Origin: Hondaea fermentalgiana
Taxonomy: Eukaryota; Sar; Bigyra; Thraustochytrida; Thraustochytriidae
DNA length: 64,000 nt
Direction: 5' to 3'
Assembly: GCA_014084085.1 (NCBI GenBank)
Contig: NPFB01000019.1
Span: 151,855-215,854, forward strand
Shown: one piece after another, positions 1-8,881 of the stretch
How positions within the stretch are numbered: the stretch's first letter is position 1
Layout of the letters: the number at the start of each line of letters is the position of its first letter
The notes under the pieces: generated by a model
What the model saw: only the letters and a program-made list of their open reading frames with translations
Told to the model about the DNA's origin: nothing
Database searches by the model: none
Program-made: the position numbers and the translations under genes

Positions 1-759
1 GGAGGTCTCGACCGCAAGGTCCTCTTGCACGACTTTGAGTCAGAGGACCGACGTACGCTCGGCATGCATGATGCTCCAGTGCGCTGCGTGGCGAGTTTGC
101 CCGAGGCAAATCTGGTGGCATCCGGATCCTGGGATGCTTCTGTGCAAGCCTGGGATACTCGCCAGCAAGGCTCTGCTGTAGTTATGAAACAACCGCACAA
201 GGTCTTTGCAATGGATGCACACGGAGCCAAACTCCTCGTTGCTCATGCAGGACGCACAGTGCACCTTTACGATATGCGCAAGCCCGATGAGCCGGTTCAG
301 GCGCGTCCGCCTGCGCTCGCTTTTCAAACGAGATGTGTGCGTTTTCTTCCAGATGGCAATGGGTTTGCCATTGGGTGCACAGCAGGCCGCGTCGTTGTCG
401 ATTATCTTGATAGCAGTCGCGACTCTTTCAAGTTCAAGTGTCATCGCACCAAGGAAGCAATCTATCCCGTTAACGCCATTGCACCTCATCCAGTGCACGA
501 AACATTTGCTACGGGTGGTGGCGACGGTGATGTGGCGGTTTGGGACCCATTAAATCACAAGCGCACAAGTCACTTTGGCGTCGATGAGACAGTGGCATCG
601 CTCGACTTTAATCAGTCGGGCAGTCTTCTTGCGGTTGCCAAATCGTACACCTTTGAGAATGGAGACGACCCCGCGCGCCAGGCTCGCAACGCTATCGTAA
701 TCCGCCACGTCCTGGACAGCGAGGTCCTCCCGCGCGCCAAGCGTGCCAAGACTGAGTAG
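1..759 (+). CDS. BUB3: BUB3-like mitotic checkpoint WD40 protein (5' truncated by window edge)
   Basis: The reading frame is open from base 1 (beginning GGLDRKV), so the N-terminal part of the gene lies outside the window. About 250 residues are visible and form the last four to five WD40 blades. The segment YPVNAIAPHPVHETFATGGG followed by DGDVAVWD and then ASLDFNQSGSLLAVA is the signature of the BUB3/RAE1 family and fits BUB3 best. BUB3 binds GLEBS motifs of BUB1/BUBR1 at kinetochores and acts in the spindle assembly checkpoint. The C-terminus is short and basic (PRAKRAKTE), a plausible nuclear localisation signal. The stop is TAG at 757-759. The next gene is convergent, 425 bp away. RAE1 is the main alternative. 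The missing N-terminus leaves the exact subfamily a little open. Confidence 0.85.
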   Translation, partial: GGLDRKVLLHDFESEDRRTLGMHDAPVRCVASLPEANLVASGSWDASVQAWDTRQQGSAVVMKQPHKVFAMDAHGAKLLVAHAGRTVHLYDMRKPDEPVQARPPALAFQTRCVRFLPDGNGFAIGCTAGRVVVDYLDSSRDSFKFKCHRTKEAIYPVNAIAPHPVHETFATGGGDGDVAVWDPLNHKRTSHFGVDETVASLDFNQSGSLLAVAKSYTFENGDDPARQARNAIVIRHVLDSEVLPRAKRAKTE

Positions 760-1184
760 TGATTGATCTGTGTTCATACACCAAATGACGTCAGCTCTGT
801 CAGCATAGCTCGGAATGGCTCTCAACTCAGCTCAGCACGGCGTAACCATCTTGGTACGCAAGGCTGTGAATAGGCTGAAAGCTCGGGAGAACCAGGTTTG
901 GCTGCTCTAGTGCGAGGAAAATAGTTCCTTTCTGATCGCGCAGCTCATCCACTTGTACACCTGGAAGAAACCTCCATTTGCCACCTTTTGCTTTGAAACA
1001 TTTTGACGTTTGTTCTAAAATTTTAAATTTTACATCCTGACCTGCCCATGTACTTTCTTCTGCTGATAATTCCCGCTACTTTTCTTCTCTTCACGATTTC
1101 AATCTCTTCCTTTACGAAAAGAACAAAAAAAGGGGGGGGGGGGAAGAAAGCGTGCATGCAAGCAAGTAAAGAAATCCTTCATGT
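760..1184. other. Convergent intergenic spacer
   Basis: This 425 bp separates the 3' ends of the BUB3-like and IQ/WW genes. It contains an AT-rich palindromic stretch near 1016-1031, a homopolymer G run at 1132-1143, and a TGACGTCA (CRE-like) octamer at 786-793 that is probably fortuitous because no gene starts here. No credible coding sequence was seen. Confidence 0.6.
1132..1143 (+). repeat. Poly-G homopolymer (12 G)
   Basis: Twelve consecutive G residues lie in the 3' flank of the IQ/WW gene, directly after an A run. Length is prone to sequencing error. Confidence 0.8.
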
Positions 1185-4028
1185 TCAATAGTAGCCATAT
1201 CCATCATCCTGCTCCTGAGGATATCCGGTGTTCTCGTCATACACGACGTTCCCCTCGTCTTGATGCGGCTGCTCTTGCTGCTCATGTTCCCAAATACACT
1301 CGCCCGTTGTAGCATTGTACATGTAATTTTGCCCAGATGCCTCGTCGAAATATGTGGCCCACTCAGAGCCTCCCTCCATGCCCTCGGCACCTGCTGCAGC
1401 ATCATACGGGCCCACGTCCTGTTGCTGTGCAAATTCGGGCGGCATCTCCCAGGTCGTTACTCCGGTGGTCTGATCATACCAATACGGATAGCCTGATTCT
1501 TCGTCAAAAAGCTCGATCCAGTCGGGCGCTGCTCCCGCTCCAACTAGCCCACCGTCTGCTGACGCAGATCCAGCAGCAGCAAGATCTGCCGGGTCCGCCT
1601 CCTGCGGCCCGCCATCCTGAAACCACTCGAAGGCATGTGAAGCAAGCGCGCCCTTCAGGTGAATTGCATCGAAGCAATCGTCACAGTAGATATCGTCGCA
1701 CTCCACGCACTTGCGCGTGGCGGCAGTTTCGTCGCATTCAATGCATTGCAGCAAATTCTTCTCGCGCTCGCGTCGTGCAACAATGACGGGGTCTTCGAGA
1801 ACGCGGCCGTCCAGTAGGGCCAACATTCCATCTCTCTTTGTGTAGCCGTCCGGAGGAGGCTCCGCATAGACTTCTTGCGTGTGCAAGTTCCGAAAGACGT
1901 AGTCATTTGTGGTCTCGTCGAACTCTTCGACCCAGGCCCGGGCCCAGACACACATTTCCTCAAGATATTCCTTGCGCCGTTCGGCCGCCTTTCGTCTGCC
2001 TTTTTTACCGCGGAAAAGACTCTGAATCTTGGACACCTGCTGTGCGTCATGTTCTTGGGCTGCACGCCTGGCATGACTTTTTAGCTGGTACACAAGACGC
2101 CCGCGATGACCCCGATAGACAGCCTGAAGTCGCAGTGCGCAACGCTCTTTCACCTCGAGCTCCTTTGCGTACTCAACCCGGCGTTCCGCCATGCGTTTGC
2201 GCGCTAGACGCGATCTGTAGGCGCGCTGCACCATGAGACATGCTCGTTCTCGACGTTGATGCACGCGCATCGCCTCGACCTTGCGCTTTGCAAGGCGCTT
2301 GCGCTGGATTGCCTGCATACGAGAGGCTGCCTGATCTCGTCGAGCACGACGCAAAAGATGATAGGCCATTTGTCCCCGTTTGCGTCGCCATGCCGCCTGC
2401 ATTTTCAATGCCGCTAAATTTTCGGCTTCGAGGCGCGCACGGCGTTCAACCACTCGCTTTCGCGCAAGTCTCGCGCGAAATGCAGTTTGCATTTTTCGCG
2501 CGGCTCGATGAAGAATCTGCTTCTCGCGCAAAGTTGATACTTTTTTCTTTGCGTGTCTGCCACGAAAGATACTCTGTAGCTTTGCGGCGGCCATGTGCTG
2601 TTCGTGTAACTCTTTTTGCAATTTGCAGGCTGCATACCAGAGCCTACCGCGATATCCTCGCCAGCATCTCTGAATGACGACGCTTGCTCGAGACATGGCA
2701 ACGTATTCCTCGTTATTCCGCTCAAAATCGAAGATTGCAATCCATCGTTTCATTCGGGAGGCAAGACGTGCGCGCTGCAAGCGAGAAAGCACATGGGCAA
2801 GCTTTCCCGCACCTTGCATCATTTGATATACCATTTGTTTTTCCGCAAGCTGTGCCCACTGAGTGAATCGTTGCCATTGTGCCAGAGATTCACGCGTACG
2901 AGCACGGTCCCGATTTTGGAAGACTTGGTCAAGCTTGGCAATCCCCCAACGCTGCACTAGGGCCTTAGATTTTGCGGTTCGTGCCGCTCCAGGATACTCG
3001 CGCTGAAGAGCGGCCACTCCATCTTGAACCAGGTTCGTAAGAGACTGCACGCTTTTAATGGATGTACTCAGTTCCTTTCGGAGAGCCACGGCGGAGGAGA
3101 CTGTACTCGTCTGCGGCTCTCTGGGGTTTGTCAACGATTTGGTCGATATTGATCTTTTGTTGCGTTTGGCGCCCTTGCGGGCAGCTTTCCTGGCGTCTAC
3201 ATCGGACGTGCTGGACGCCTGTGGGAGCGGCAAGGGCAATGGGGCACTTGGTCCGTTTTTCAAGACTGCGTCAAAGTACTTGACTTCGTCCTCGGAGAGA
3301 CCAAGATGAGATCGCGCTTGGGCTCGAGCGTCAAGCTCGGCCTGAAGGCGCTCTTTCTCCTCTTCAGTGGGCTCTTTGGGGAGAGTGTTGGCCAATGGGG
3401 CATCCTTTGCGACGCGGGGAAGCTGAAAGATGGGTAGCATGTGGTTGCCTCGTTGCAGACCTGTCTCGAGAGGTCTTTCGCCTTCGTTTGTCAGCGCGGG
3501 AAAGACATTTTCGAGGCGCACATTCGCCGTTGGCTCTTGCAGCTGGTTACCAGAGGTCGACGATGCGGACGCATCGGTAATCGCGCGTAGGATCTGATAG
3601 TCTGGTGAGTCGGCGAGCTTTTCCCGTAGTCTCGCGCGAGTTGCCTCAAGCTGTTCTAGAACTGCGCGTTCCTCGGCCACAAGGTCTTCAATACGGTCAA
3701 GTTCGGAGCTCCGTCTGTGTTTACGCCCCATTTGACGTGTGCTGGCGATACCGAGGCGTGTTGATCCGGTTGTTCGCGCTGCCTCTTTTTTGCTTCTACC
3801 TTTGCGAGGCCCTCCACGTTGTTGTCGTTCGCGGAGACGTGTTCGAGGTGGTGGTGTCCTCAAGGTGCCTTGAGGACGAACCTTGGGGAGCTGCAAACGT
3901 GTTCGACCATGGTCAAGCTCGTTTTTGCGGTCGTCGACGCTGCGCCGCACGCCAATGTCTTCCTCGCGCTCCTGAGGAGGAGGCACCGCCGCAAGGTGTT
4001 CGCTTACGGTGGTGCCAAAGACGAACAT
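1185..4028 (-). CDS. IQ-motif, B-box and WW-domain scaffold protein
   Basis: The product is 947 residues from the ATG at 4028 (MFVFGTTVSE). The frame stays open further upstream but without another ATG. A basic N-terminus and a short coiled coil (about 105-145) are followed by about eight IQ calmodulin-binding motifs between residues 449 and 685, typified by IQRCWRGYRGR, LQSIFRGRHAKK and IQSLFRGKKGRR. A B-box-type zinc finger follows at about 762-798 (CIECDETAATRKC then CVECDDIYCDDC). There are three WW-like modules: a degenerate one at about 699-725, a clear one at 836-862 (ending TGVTTWEMPPEF) and a third at 889-915 (TGECIWE). The tail is rich in Gln, Asp and Tyr. Likely a calmodulin-regulated cytoskeletal or ciliary adaptor (inference). 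No named orthologue was recognised. Confidence 0.88.
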   Translation of the reverse strand: MFVFGTTVSEHLAAVPPPQEREEDIGVRRSVDDRKNELDHGRTRLQLPKVRPQGTLRTPPPRTRLRERQQRGGPRKGRSKKEAARTTGSTRLGIASTRQMGRKHRRSSELDRIEDLVAEERAVLEQLEATRARLREKLADSPDYQILRAITDASASSTSGNQLQEPTANVRLENVFPALTNEGERPLETGLQRGNHMLPIFQLPRVAKDAPLANTLPKEPTEEEKERLQAELDARAQARSHLGLSEDEVKYFDAVLKNGPSAPLPLPLPQASSTSDVDARKAARKGAKRNKRSISTKSLTNPREPQTSTVSSAVALRKELSTSIKSVQSLTNLVQDGVAALQREYPGAARTAKSKALVQRWGIAKLDQVFQNRDRARTRESLAQWQRFTQWAQLAEKQMVYQMMQGAGKLAHVLSRLQRARLASRMKRWIAIFDFERNNEEYVAMSRASVVIQRCWRGYRGRLWYAACKLQKELHEQHMAAAKLQSIFRGRHAKKKVSTLREKQILHRAARKMQTAFRARLARKRVVERRARLEAENLAALKMQAAWRRKRGQMAYHLLRRARRDQAASRMQAIQRKRLAKRKVEAMRVHQRRERACLMVQRAYRSRLARKRMAERRVEYAKELEVKERCALRLQAVYRGHRGRLVYQLKSHARRAAQEHDAQQVSKIQSLFRGKKGRRKAAERRKEYLEEMCVWARAWVEEFDETTNDYVFRNLHTQEVYAEPPPDGYTKRDGMLALLDGRVLEDPVIVARREREKNLLQCIECDETAATRKCVECDDIYCDDCFDAIHLKGALASHAFEWFQDGGPQEADPADLAAAGSASADGGLVGAGAAPDWIELFDEESGYPYWYDQTTGVTTWEMPPEFAQQQDVGPYDAAAGAEGMEGGSEWATYFDEASGQNYMYNATTGECIWEHEQQEQPHQDEGNVVYDENTGYPQEQDDGYGYY

Positions 4029-4470
4029 GGCGGTGGATTTGCTGTGCAATGCGCAGGCCAGTGGAAGGAAGGATGCTGACCTTCCTTTCTGGCCGCCGCG
4101 CGTAGCACGCGCGGGCCAGCCTTGGCGCCGCTGCTGCCCAGCAGCTGACAGCAGCTTATTTGCACGCACAACAGCAAGAAAGAGCCCTCGCTCGAGACGA
4201 GGCTTGTTCTTTTTCGCAAACTTGGGGTAGAGTGGTTGTCAGGTCGCCCGACTTGAAATGATCCGTTGGGTGTTATCGTGCACGACATAGGGAATCTTTT
4301 CCATTTTTTTCTTGAAATAAAAAGCTCGAAAGCGCAAGGTGACGTTCTGAGGTCAGCGGGTTGCTTGCGTGGATAATTGGTTAGGTAGGTGGGAGAGTGA
4401 CAGGAGCCCCGTTTCAGAATTATTGTATTGAAAAAGAAAAGAATAAAGGAAAAGAGAAAGGGCGCTTCGT
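4029..4470. other. Promoter region of the IQ/WW gene and 3' flank of the GST gene
   Basis: Both flanking genes are on the minus strand. Bases 4029-4169 stay open in the IQ/WW frame but lack an ATG. A T-rich tract lies at about 4300-4320 and A-rich GAATAAAG at about 4440, the latter just downstream of the GST stop on the opposite strand. Nothing else is supported. Confidence 0.5.
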
Positions 4471-5163
4471 TTAGAGCTTGGCCTTGTTCTTCTGGACTTT
4501 GTCGATGACCTTCTTCAGCACAGGGAAGACGGCATGCGATTCCTTGAACTCGGGAGCTTGCTCAACTCGCTTGATCCAAGCCTCGACATTCTTATGCTTG
4601 GCAAAGTCGAAAAGAGCAAGGTGCTGTTGGGCGCACTCGCCGACGTCTTCGAAGACGGCGATATCGGCAAGGGTGAATTTGTCACCTACAAGGTAAGGGC
4701 TCCTCGAGAGGGCGTCGTCGAGAAGATTGGCGACCATCTCGCACTTCTTGCGGTTGCCCTTGAGCTCCTTCTCGCTGAACTTGATGTCGGGACGAAAGAT
4801 GGGCGCAAAGAGGGCAAACGTGAAGACCCGCGAGTTGTGGTGGTGCCAGTTCATCCATTGCTGCACCTTGGCGCGCGCACCAAGGTCTTCCGGGTAAAGA
4901 TCGTTCATCTTGAACTTGTCGGCGATATACGTCATAATGGCGTTCGATTCCCAGAGCACGAGACCGGTCTCCGTGTCTTCGAGGGCAGGGACGATACCGG
5001 GTGGGACCTTGGCGAGGTACTCCTTGTTCCTGGAGCCAAGAGGCTTTTCCTTGTCCGAGCCGGGCATGACCTCAATCAGCTCAAAGTCCGCATTGGCGAG
5101 CTTCAGCACCCAGTACACAGCCCGCGCCGGCTGCGAGCCCAGAACGCCATACAGCTTGAGCAT
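4471..5163 (-). CDS. Glutathione S-transferase, theta-like
   Basis: The product is 230 residues, a normal length for a cytosolic GST, with a clean ATG at 5163. The N-terminal thioredoxin fold begins MLKLYGVLGSQPARAVYW, where Ser10 sits where theta/phi-class enzymes carry the glutathione-activating serine. VPPGIVPALED supplies the cis-proline, and WESNAIMTYIAD around residues 71-80 is the glutathione-binding Glu-Ser pair. The C-terminal helical domain contains the N-capping segment PYLVGDKFTLADIAVFEDV. The enzyme conjugates glutathione to electrophiles in detoxification; the substrate cannot be read from sequence. It is divergent from the Nup43-like gene, sharing an 862 bp spacer. Closely related elongation-factor-1-gamma-type or beta-etherase-like GSTs are less likely alternatives. 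Confidence 0.9.
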   Translation of the reverse strand: MLKLYGVLGSQPARAVYWVLKLANADFELIEVMPGSDKEKPLGSRNKEYLAKVPPGIVPALEDTETGLVLWESNAIMTYIADKFKMNDLYPEDLGARAKVQQWMNWHHHNSRVFTFALFAPIFRPDIKFSEKELKGNRKKCEMVANLLDDALSRSPYLVGDKFTLADIAVFEDVGECAQQHLALFDFAKHKNVEAWIKRVEQAPEFKESHAVFPVLKKVIDKVQKNKAKL

Positions 5164-5245
5164 CTTGGCTGTCCGGTCCTTAGCCCTTCTTCTCTCTCGC
5201 GCTCGCTCACGATTTCTTGCCTGCTTGCTAGCCTGCCGGCCTGTC

Positions 5246-5282
5246 TGCGTGCGTGCGTGCGTGCGTGCGTGCGTGTGTGCGT
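5246..5282 (+). repeat. (GCGT)n tetranucleotide repeat
   Basis: About eight near-perfect GCGT units lie 80-120 bp upstream of the GST start codon, flanked by further CTGC-type words. Confidence 0.85.
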
Positions 5283-5794
5283 GCCTGCCTGTCTGCGTCT
5301 ACCTCTGCAGCGTTTCGGGTCTGGTGGTATTTGGTCTGTATCGTGTTGTCGGCGTCCAGGGTCTCAGTCTGCCCCTCTTTGTTTCCGTCCCCCAACTTCG
5401 ACTGCTTGTGAAAGCGCGGTTGAACGAGAATGCGGCGGGCGGCGAGACGAGCACTTGCGCCCGAGGTGCAGAGCAATGACGTAATCATAAATAAACTCGT
5501 GCCCCCCAAGGACCACAATCATAGGCCTAGTGGAGAGTACGGTGACGGACCTTGGCGGCGAGTCTGGATCTTGGCGGTCGTCAGGACTATACCATACCTG
5601 GCACAGCTGCAGCATTCTAGAAGCCAACAAAATTCTTTGGGATGCTGCTGCAGCAGCTGCTGCTATACTGTGCTGCAGATCGCAAAGATGATCAGGTTCC
5701 AGGTCCACAAAGGAGCATGGAGGGCTCGGAGGGAGCGGTTCGCGATGCGATGCCGGTCGCAAGTACTTCGCCACCTTCGTTTCGTTTTTACAAG

Positions 5795-5833
5795 ATTATT
5801 CACGTAAGAAGTGGGTGAATCATCGTGAATAAT
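5795..5833. promoter_or_regulatory. Perfect 10-bp inverted repeat (ATTATTCACG / CGTGAATAAT)
   Basis: The arms are at 5795-5804 and 5824-5833 with a 19 bp loop. The loop contains a further partial GTGAAT copy. The element lies about 190 bp upstream of the Nup43-like start. It could be a dimeric factor site or a 5'UTR hairpin. Function is inferred only from position and symmetry. Confidence 0.45.
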
Positions 5834-6025
5834 GAGCACCACAACAAGACCCAAACAGGGAGGTGCCGCGCAACTCGAGCCGTGCCGAGCCGAGCCGAGT
5901 GAACACGGCCCAGCCGCAAGGCGCGTGCGGTTGCAACGACGTGGGAGAAAAGCTTAGCAAATCACGCCGTTTCCCAAGGCGTGGCCTTGCGTCGGTGACC
6001 TCACCACGCGTTAAAGTTGGCAACC

Positions 6026-7081
6026 ATGATGGTGGTCAGAGCCAACGACGACGGCGACGTCGAAAACGTGGCTCTCGTGGGAAACACGCACGAGGAGAGG
6101 AGACCTCTGTGGGAGCATGCAGTTCCCTTGGCCACGTGCAGCAAGCTCATTGCAGGAAACGCGCTCACGGGCTTGCCGGCAACGCTGTGCGTGGGCACAG
6201 CGTCCGGACGCGTCCAGATCTATGGCGAAGACGACAGTGCGCCCATTGCGCACTATTCGATGAACGCAAGCGTCTCAGCGCTAAGTGTGCTCAACGTGCG
6301 CCACGATGCCCCTCGTATTCTGGCCGGTGACAACGCTGGTCACGTAGGTCTCTTCCAGCTCGAGGCTCCTGCAGAGGATCCTTCATCACAGCCGCTCACT
6401 AATCTTGGCAGACTTCATCTCTACGAGTCTTGCGTCACAAGTGTGAGTGTGTGCCCGTTCCGAGGCGGTCTCGGTGTAGCTGGCTCTGAGGAGGGAAAAG
6501 TAGACCTCATTCATCTCGAGCGAATGCAGACTCAGACCATTCCTTCGCGCGACGCTGCCAGCGTCAACGACATTTGCTTCTGGAGTCCAGATGCTGTCGC
6601 AGTTGCGGGTTCGAGTCCGGGAGGAGTGTTGCGCGTATGGGACGCGCGGTCTCCTACGATGGCGATGCAATCTCTGCCCGATGCTCAAAACGCAAACACG
6701 CGTCAGACATCGCTGGCTGTGCACCCGAGCGTGCCCTACCAGCTCGCCTGTGGCGACGCACTTGGCGGCATTTCTCTGTGGGACTTGCGAACGCAGCGCT
6801 GCTCGGGCCGTCTGGTTACGCACCAAGACACGATCACTGGACTCACCTTCCATCCGGACCGCCCGCAAATCCTTTTGTCGGCCTCTGATGATGGTATGGT
6901 ACGCGCCATGAACGTTCAGACGCCCAGCCAAAGCCCCGTAGACCCACTGTATTCTTTTCAAGGCATGGCTTGCACAAGTGTCGACGTCTGCTCGGACGAA
7001 CTTAGTGGACCGCTGCTGATGGCGGGTGGCGAAGACGAGACAATTATTCTCACTCCGCTTTTGCAAGTGCTCCCGCTTTAA
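6026..7081 (+). CDS. NUP43: Nup43-like WD40 nucleoporin
   Basis: The product is 351 residues from the ATG at 6026. It consists of WD40 blades throughout. The strongest match to Nup43 is the block from SVNDICFWSPDAVAV through GGVLRVWDAR, LAVHPSVPYQLACGDALGG, ISLWDLR and TGLTFHPDRPQILLSASDDG, which follows the blade order and spacing of vertebrate Nup43. Nup43 is a peripheral member of the Nup107-160 (Y) complex that scaffolds the nuclear pore and, in animals, also localises to kinetochores. The human protein is about 380 residues, so length fits. The final segment MAGGEDETIIL parallels the closing blade. Other small WD40 proteins cannot be fully excluded because the family is degenerate. Confidence 0.75.
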   Translation: MMVVRANDDGDVENVALVGNTHEERRPLWEHAVPLATCSKLIAGNALTGLPATLCVGTASGRVQIYGEDDSAPIAHYSMNASVSALSVLNVRHDAPRILAGDNAGHVGLFQLEAPAEDPSSQPLTNLGRLHLYESCVTSVSVCPFRGGLGVAGSEEGKVDLIHLERMQTQTIPSRDAASVNDICFWSPDAVAVAGSSPGGVLRVWDARSPTMAMQSLPDAQNANTRQTSLAVHPSVPYQLACGDALGGISLWDLRTQRCSGRLVTHQDTITGLTFHPDRPQILLSASDDGMVRAMNVQTPSQSPVDPLYSFQGMACTSVDVCSDELSGPLLMAGGEDETIILTPLLQVLPL

Positions 7082-7456
7082 AAGGAAAATGCTCGCAGTC
7101 TCTCGGATAAACCAAAACATAAAACTTAGTAATGGCCTGTTTGCTTGCCTTGGGAATTTTGATGTACAAAGAGAGTAAGACAGCTGTTTCATAATTCTGA
7201 ACAAAAATTGGAAAACAAAGAGTGCCGCCACCGACGAAAGATCGATGGCTGCTGGAAAGAACACGGGTCTTTCTACCACATAAATGACCTTGCACAACTG
7301 ACTCACTGTCAGGTTCATCGGAGTCGGAATCGAATAAATAAGCAGATGATGCGTCCGCGGCGGGGTGCGCGCCGTTGCAACAGTCAAGTGGCTAATGGAT
7401 CGAGGTCAGGATGGACGGGTGCTCGCTCAGCATAATGTCCTGACCTGTAAAAGAAT
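7082..7456. other. Convergent intergenic spacer
   Basis: This 375 bp lies between the stops of the Nup43-like and EGF-like membrane protein genes. No coding or RNA feature was seen. Confidence 0.6.
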
Positions 7457-8881
7457 TCAGGACATATTTTCCTGATTGTGATTGACACCAGCTTCTTCTG
7501 CACTTCCACCGCCCAAAGCGGGGGCAACACTCGCATTAGGCATCTCAGGAACAGTACACGTGTCAATGTCGCTATCGTCAGGGACAACATCGTCAGGATC
7601 ACCCTCGCTCTCGCCGGTGCCGACGGGCGGTGCGCTAGGAGGTAGGGTATCTGTTACCGTTCTTGACAAAGATGTGCTCGCTTCGAGTTCGATCGCTGGA
7701 GGTGTATTTACCTGCTGCGCGGTAATTTCCTTTCGATGAAGCCCGTTGAAATGATCTCCAGCCGCAAAGAGTCGGGAATCCTCCACATTGGAAATACGGA
7801 CAGTGGTCCCAGCGGTGATCTCAGACTCAGAAATACCAAAGTTGTCCTTGACATTCTCTGAAATAATGGTCGGCAGACCTTCGCGGTTGCCAGAGTCCGA
7901 AGAGATCATGAGGGTGCGCACGACGAGGAGGGCATTCGAAGGGATCGTCATCCATGAGATTGGCAACAAATAGTCGTAGTAAGAGTACAGGTAAGGTATT
8001 GCCGCAAAAGAAATGTAAATTGTCGCCTGCACGATAGCGTTCACGACATTGTGATTCTGCACGCTTTCCATACGCTCCTTGACGATCTTGATTTCTTCGG
8101 AGCCCACGTACTGGTATGCGCTGTCAAGCTGGCAGATCAGGGTTCTCTTGAGAAGCAGGGCCTGCAGGGCAAGAATGATCATAATGATTCCTGCGCCGCC
8201 CATACATGCAACCCAGGTGCCTATCGAGACCGCACGGTTTTCAGCCGCGACGGAGACAAAGGCGAGTGTGCCCAAGAAAACGTGACCTAGTGTCAATGCC
8301 ATCGATGAGAGCGTACGTTCGGCGAAAATGCCCTGCGCACCGGGCACGTGCTGCTTCACAAGGGTCGAGATCAGCGCCGGCTGGTAGAGGCTGGTGCATA
8401 TGTAGTATGAGGAGCGGCAGATCCACCACAAGAGCGTCGCATCCAGGTCAATGGCAACGTGCGTCTCGAGGGGGCGGACAAGCGCAAGTACGGCAAAAGT
8501 AGCCATGGACGGAGTCGTGATTCCAAAGTAAATGAGTAGCGTCAACAGGGTTATGTGGTCTGTGATCCTTCGAGTTCGGCGGGATCTGGCCATCCTGACC
8601 ACTTGTGAATTTTGAAAGCTCCTGAGCTTTTTCCAAAAAGCTGGAAAGTAGAGGACAAAGACGGCAGTCACGACGACAAGCAAAATAGCCCAGAGGACGC
8701 GAATCGCAATGAGACTCAAGTGGCAGTCCCTTCCTTCTGCTGACATCCAGTGCGCGGCACCAGTCCATTCGGGTTCGCAGACGCATATGGACACATTAGC
8801 ACCTTCCGCGGCGAAGCACGACCCATGGCCGGAGCACTCGAGGCTTGAGCGCGTAGTGAATTGCTTTTCGCCACAAGTCAT
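7457..8881 (-). CDS. EGF-like ectodomain, multi-pass (about 7 TM) membrane protein
   Basis: The product is 474 residues from the ATG at 8881. The frame is open further upstream but contains no other ATG. A short Cys-rich N-terminal module (C16, C22, C33, C35, with CSGHGSC followed by CVCEPEWTG) is a single EGF-like repeat. The first hydrophobic helix follows at about 57-80. Six or so further hydrophobic segments run to about residue 345, including ITLLTLLIYFGITTPSM, a Trp/Tyr-rich helix near WWICRSSYYICTSLYQ, and two long helices near the end. The cytosolic tail (about 125 residues) is acidic and Ser/Pro-rich. No cleavable signal peptide is seen, so either the first helix is a signal anchor or a 5' exon is missing. 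The family was not recognised. A receptor-like role is only an inference from topology. Confidence 0.8.
   Translation of the reverse strand: MTCGEKQFTTRSSLECSGHGSCFAAEGANVSICVCEPEWTGAAHWMSAEGRDCHLSLIAIRVLWAILLVVVTAVFVLYFPAFWKKLRSFQNSQVVRMARSRRTRRITDHITLLTLLIYFGITTPSMATFAVLALVRPLETHVAIDLDATLLWWICRSSYYICTSLYQPALISTLVKQHVPGAQGIFAERTLSSMALTLGHVFLGTLAFVSVAAENRAVSIGTWVACMGGAGIIMIILALQALLLKRTLICQLDSAYQYVGSEEIKIVKERMESVQNHNVVNAIVQATIYISFAAIPYLYSYYDYLLPISWMTIPSNALLVVRTLMISSDSGNREGLPTIISENVKDNFGISESEITAGTTVRISNVEDSRLFAAGDHFNGLHRKEITAQQVNTPPAIELEASTSLSRTVTDTLPPSAPPVGTGESEGDPDDVVPDDSDIDTCTVPEMPNASVAPALGGGSAEEAGVNHNQENMS

Larger units (their letters stand above)
5164..6025. promoter_or_regulatory. Divergent promoter region between GST and Nup43-like genes
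   Basis: This 862 bp separates two divergent start codons, so it should hold both promoters (inference). It contains a (GCGT)n repeat at about 5246-5282 close to the GST start, a TGACGTAA element near 5477, and a perfect 10-bp inverted repeat (5795-5804 and 5824-5833). No TATA box can be assigned with confidence. Confidence 0.5.

Noticed and set aside
786..793. TGACGTCA (CRE-like) octamer
   Set aside because: It lies between two converging 3' ends, where no promoter is expected; an 8-mer is common by chance.
6608..6618. tRNA-type B box (GGTTCGAGTCC)
   Set aside because: Lies inside the Nup43-like coding sequence with no A box or cloverleaf around it.
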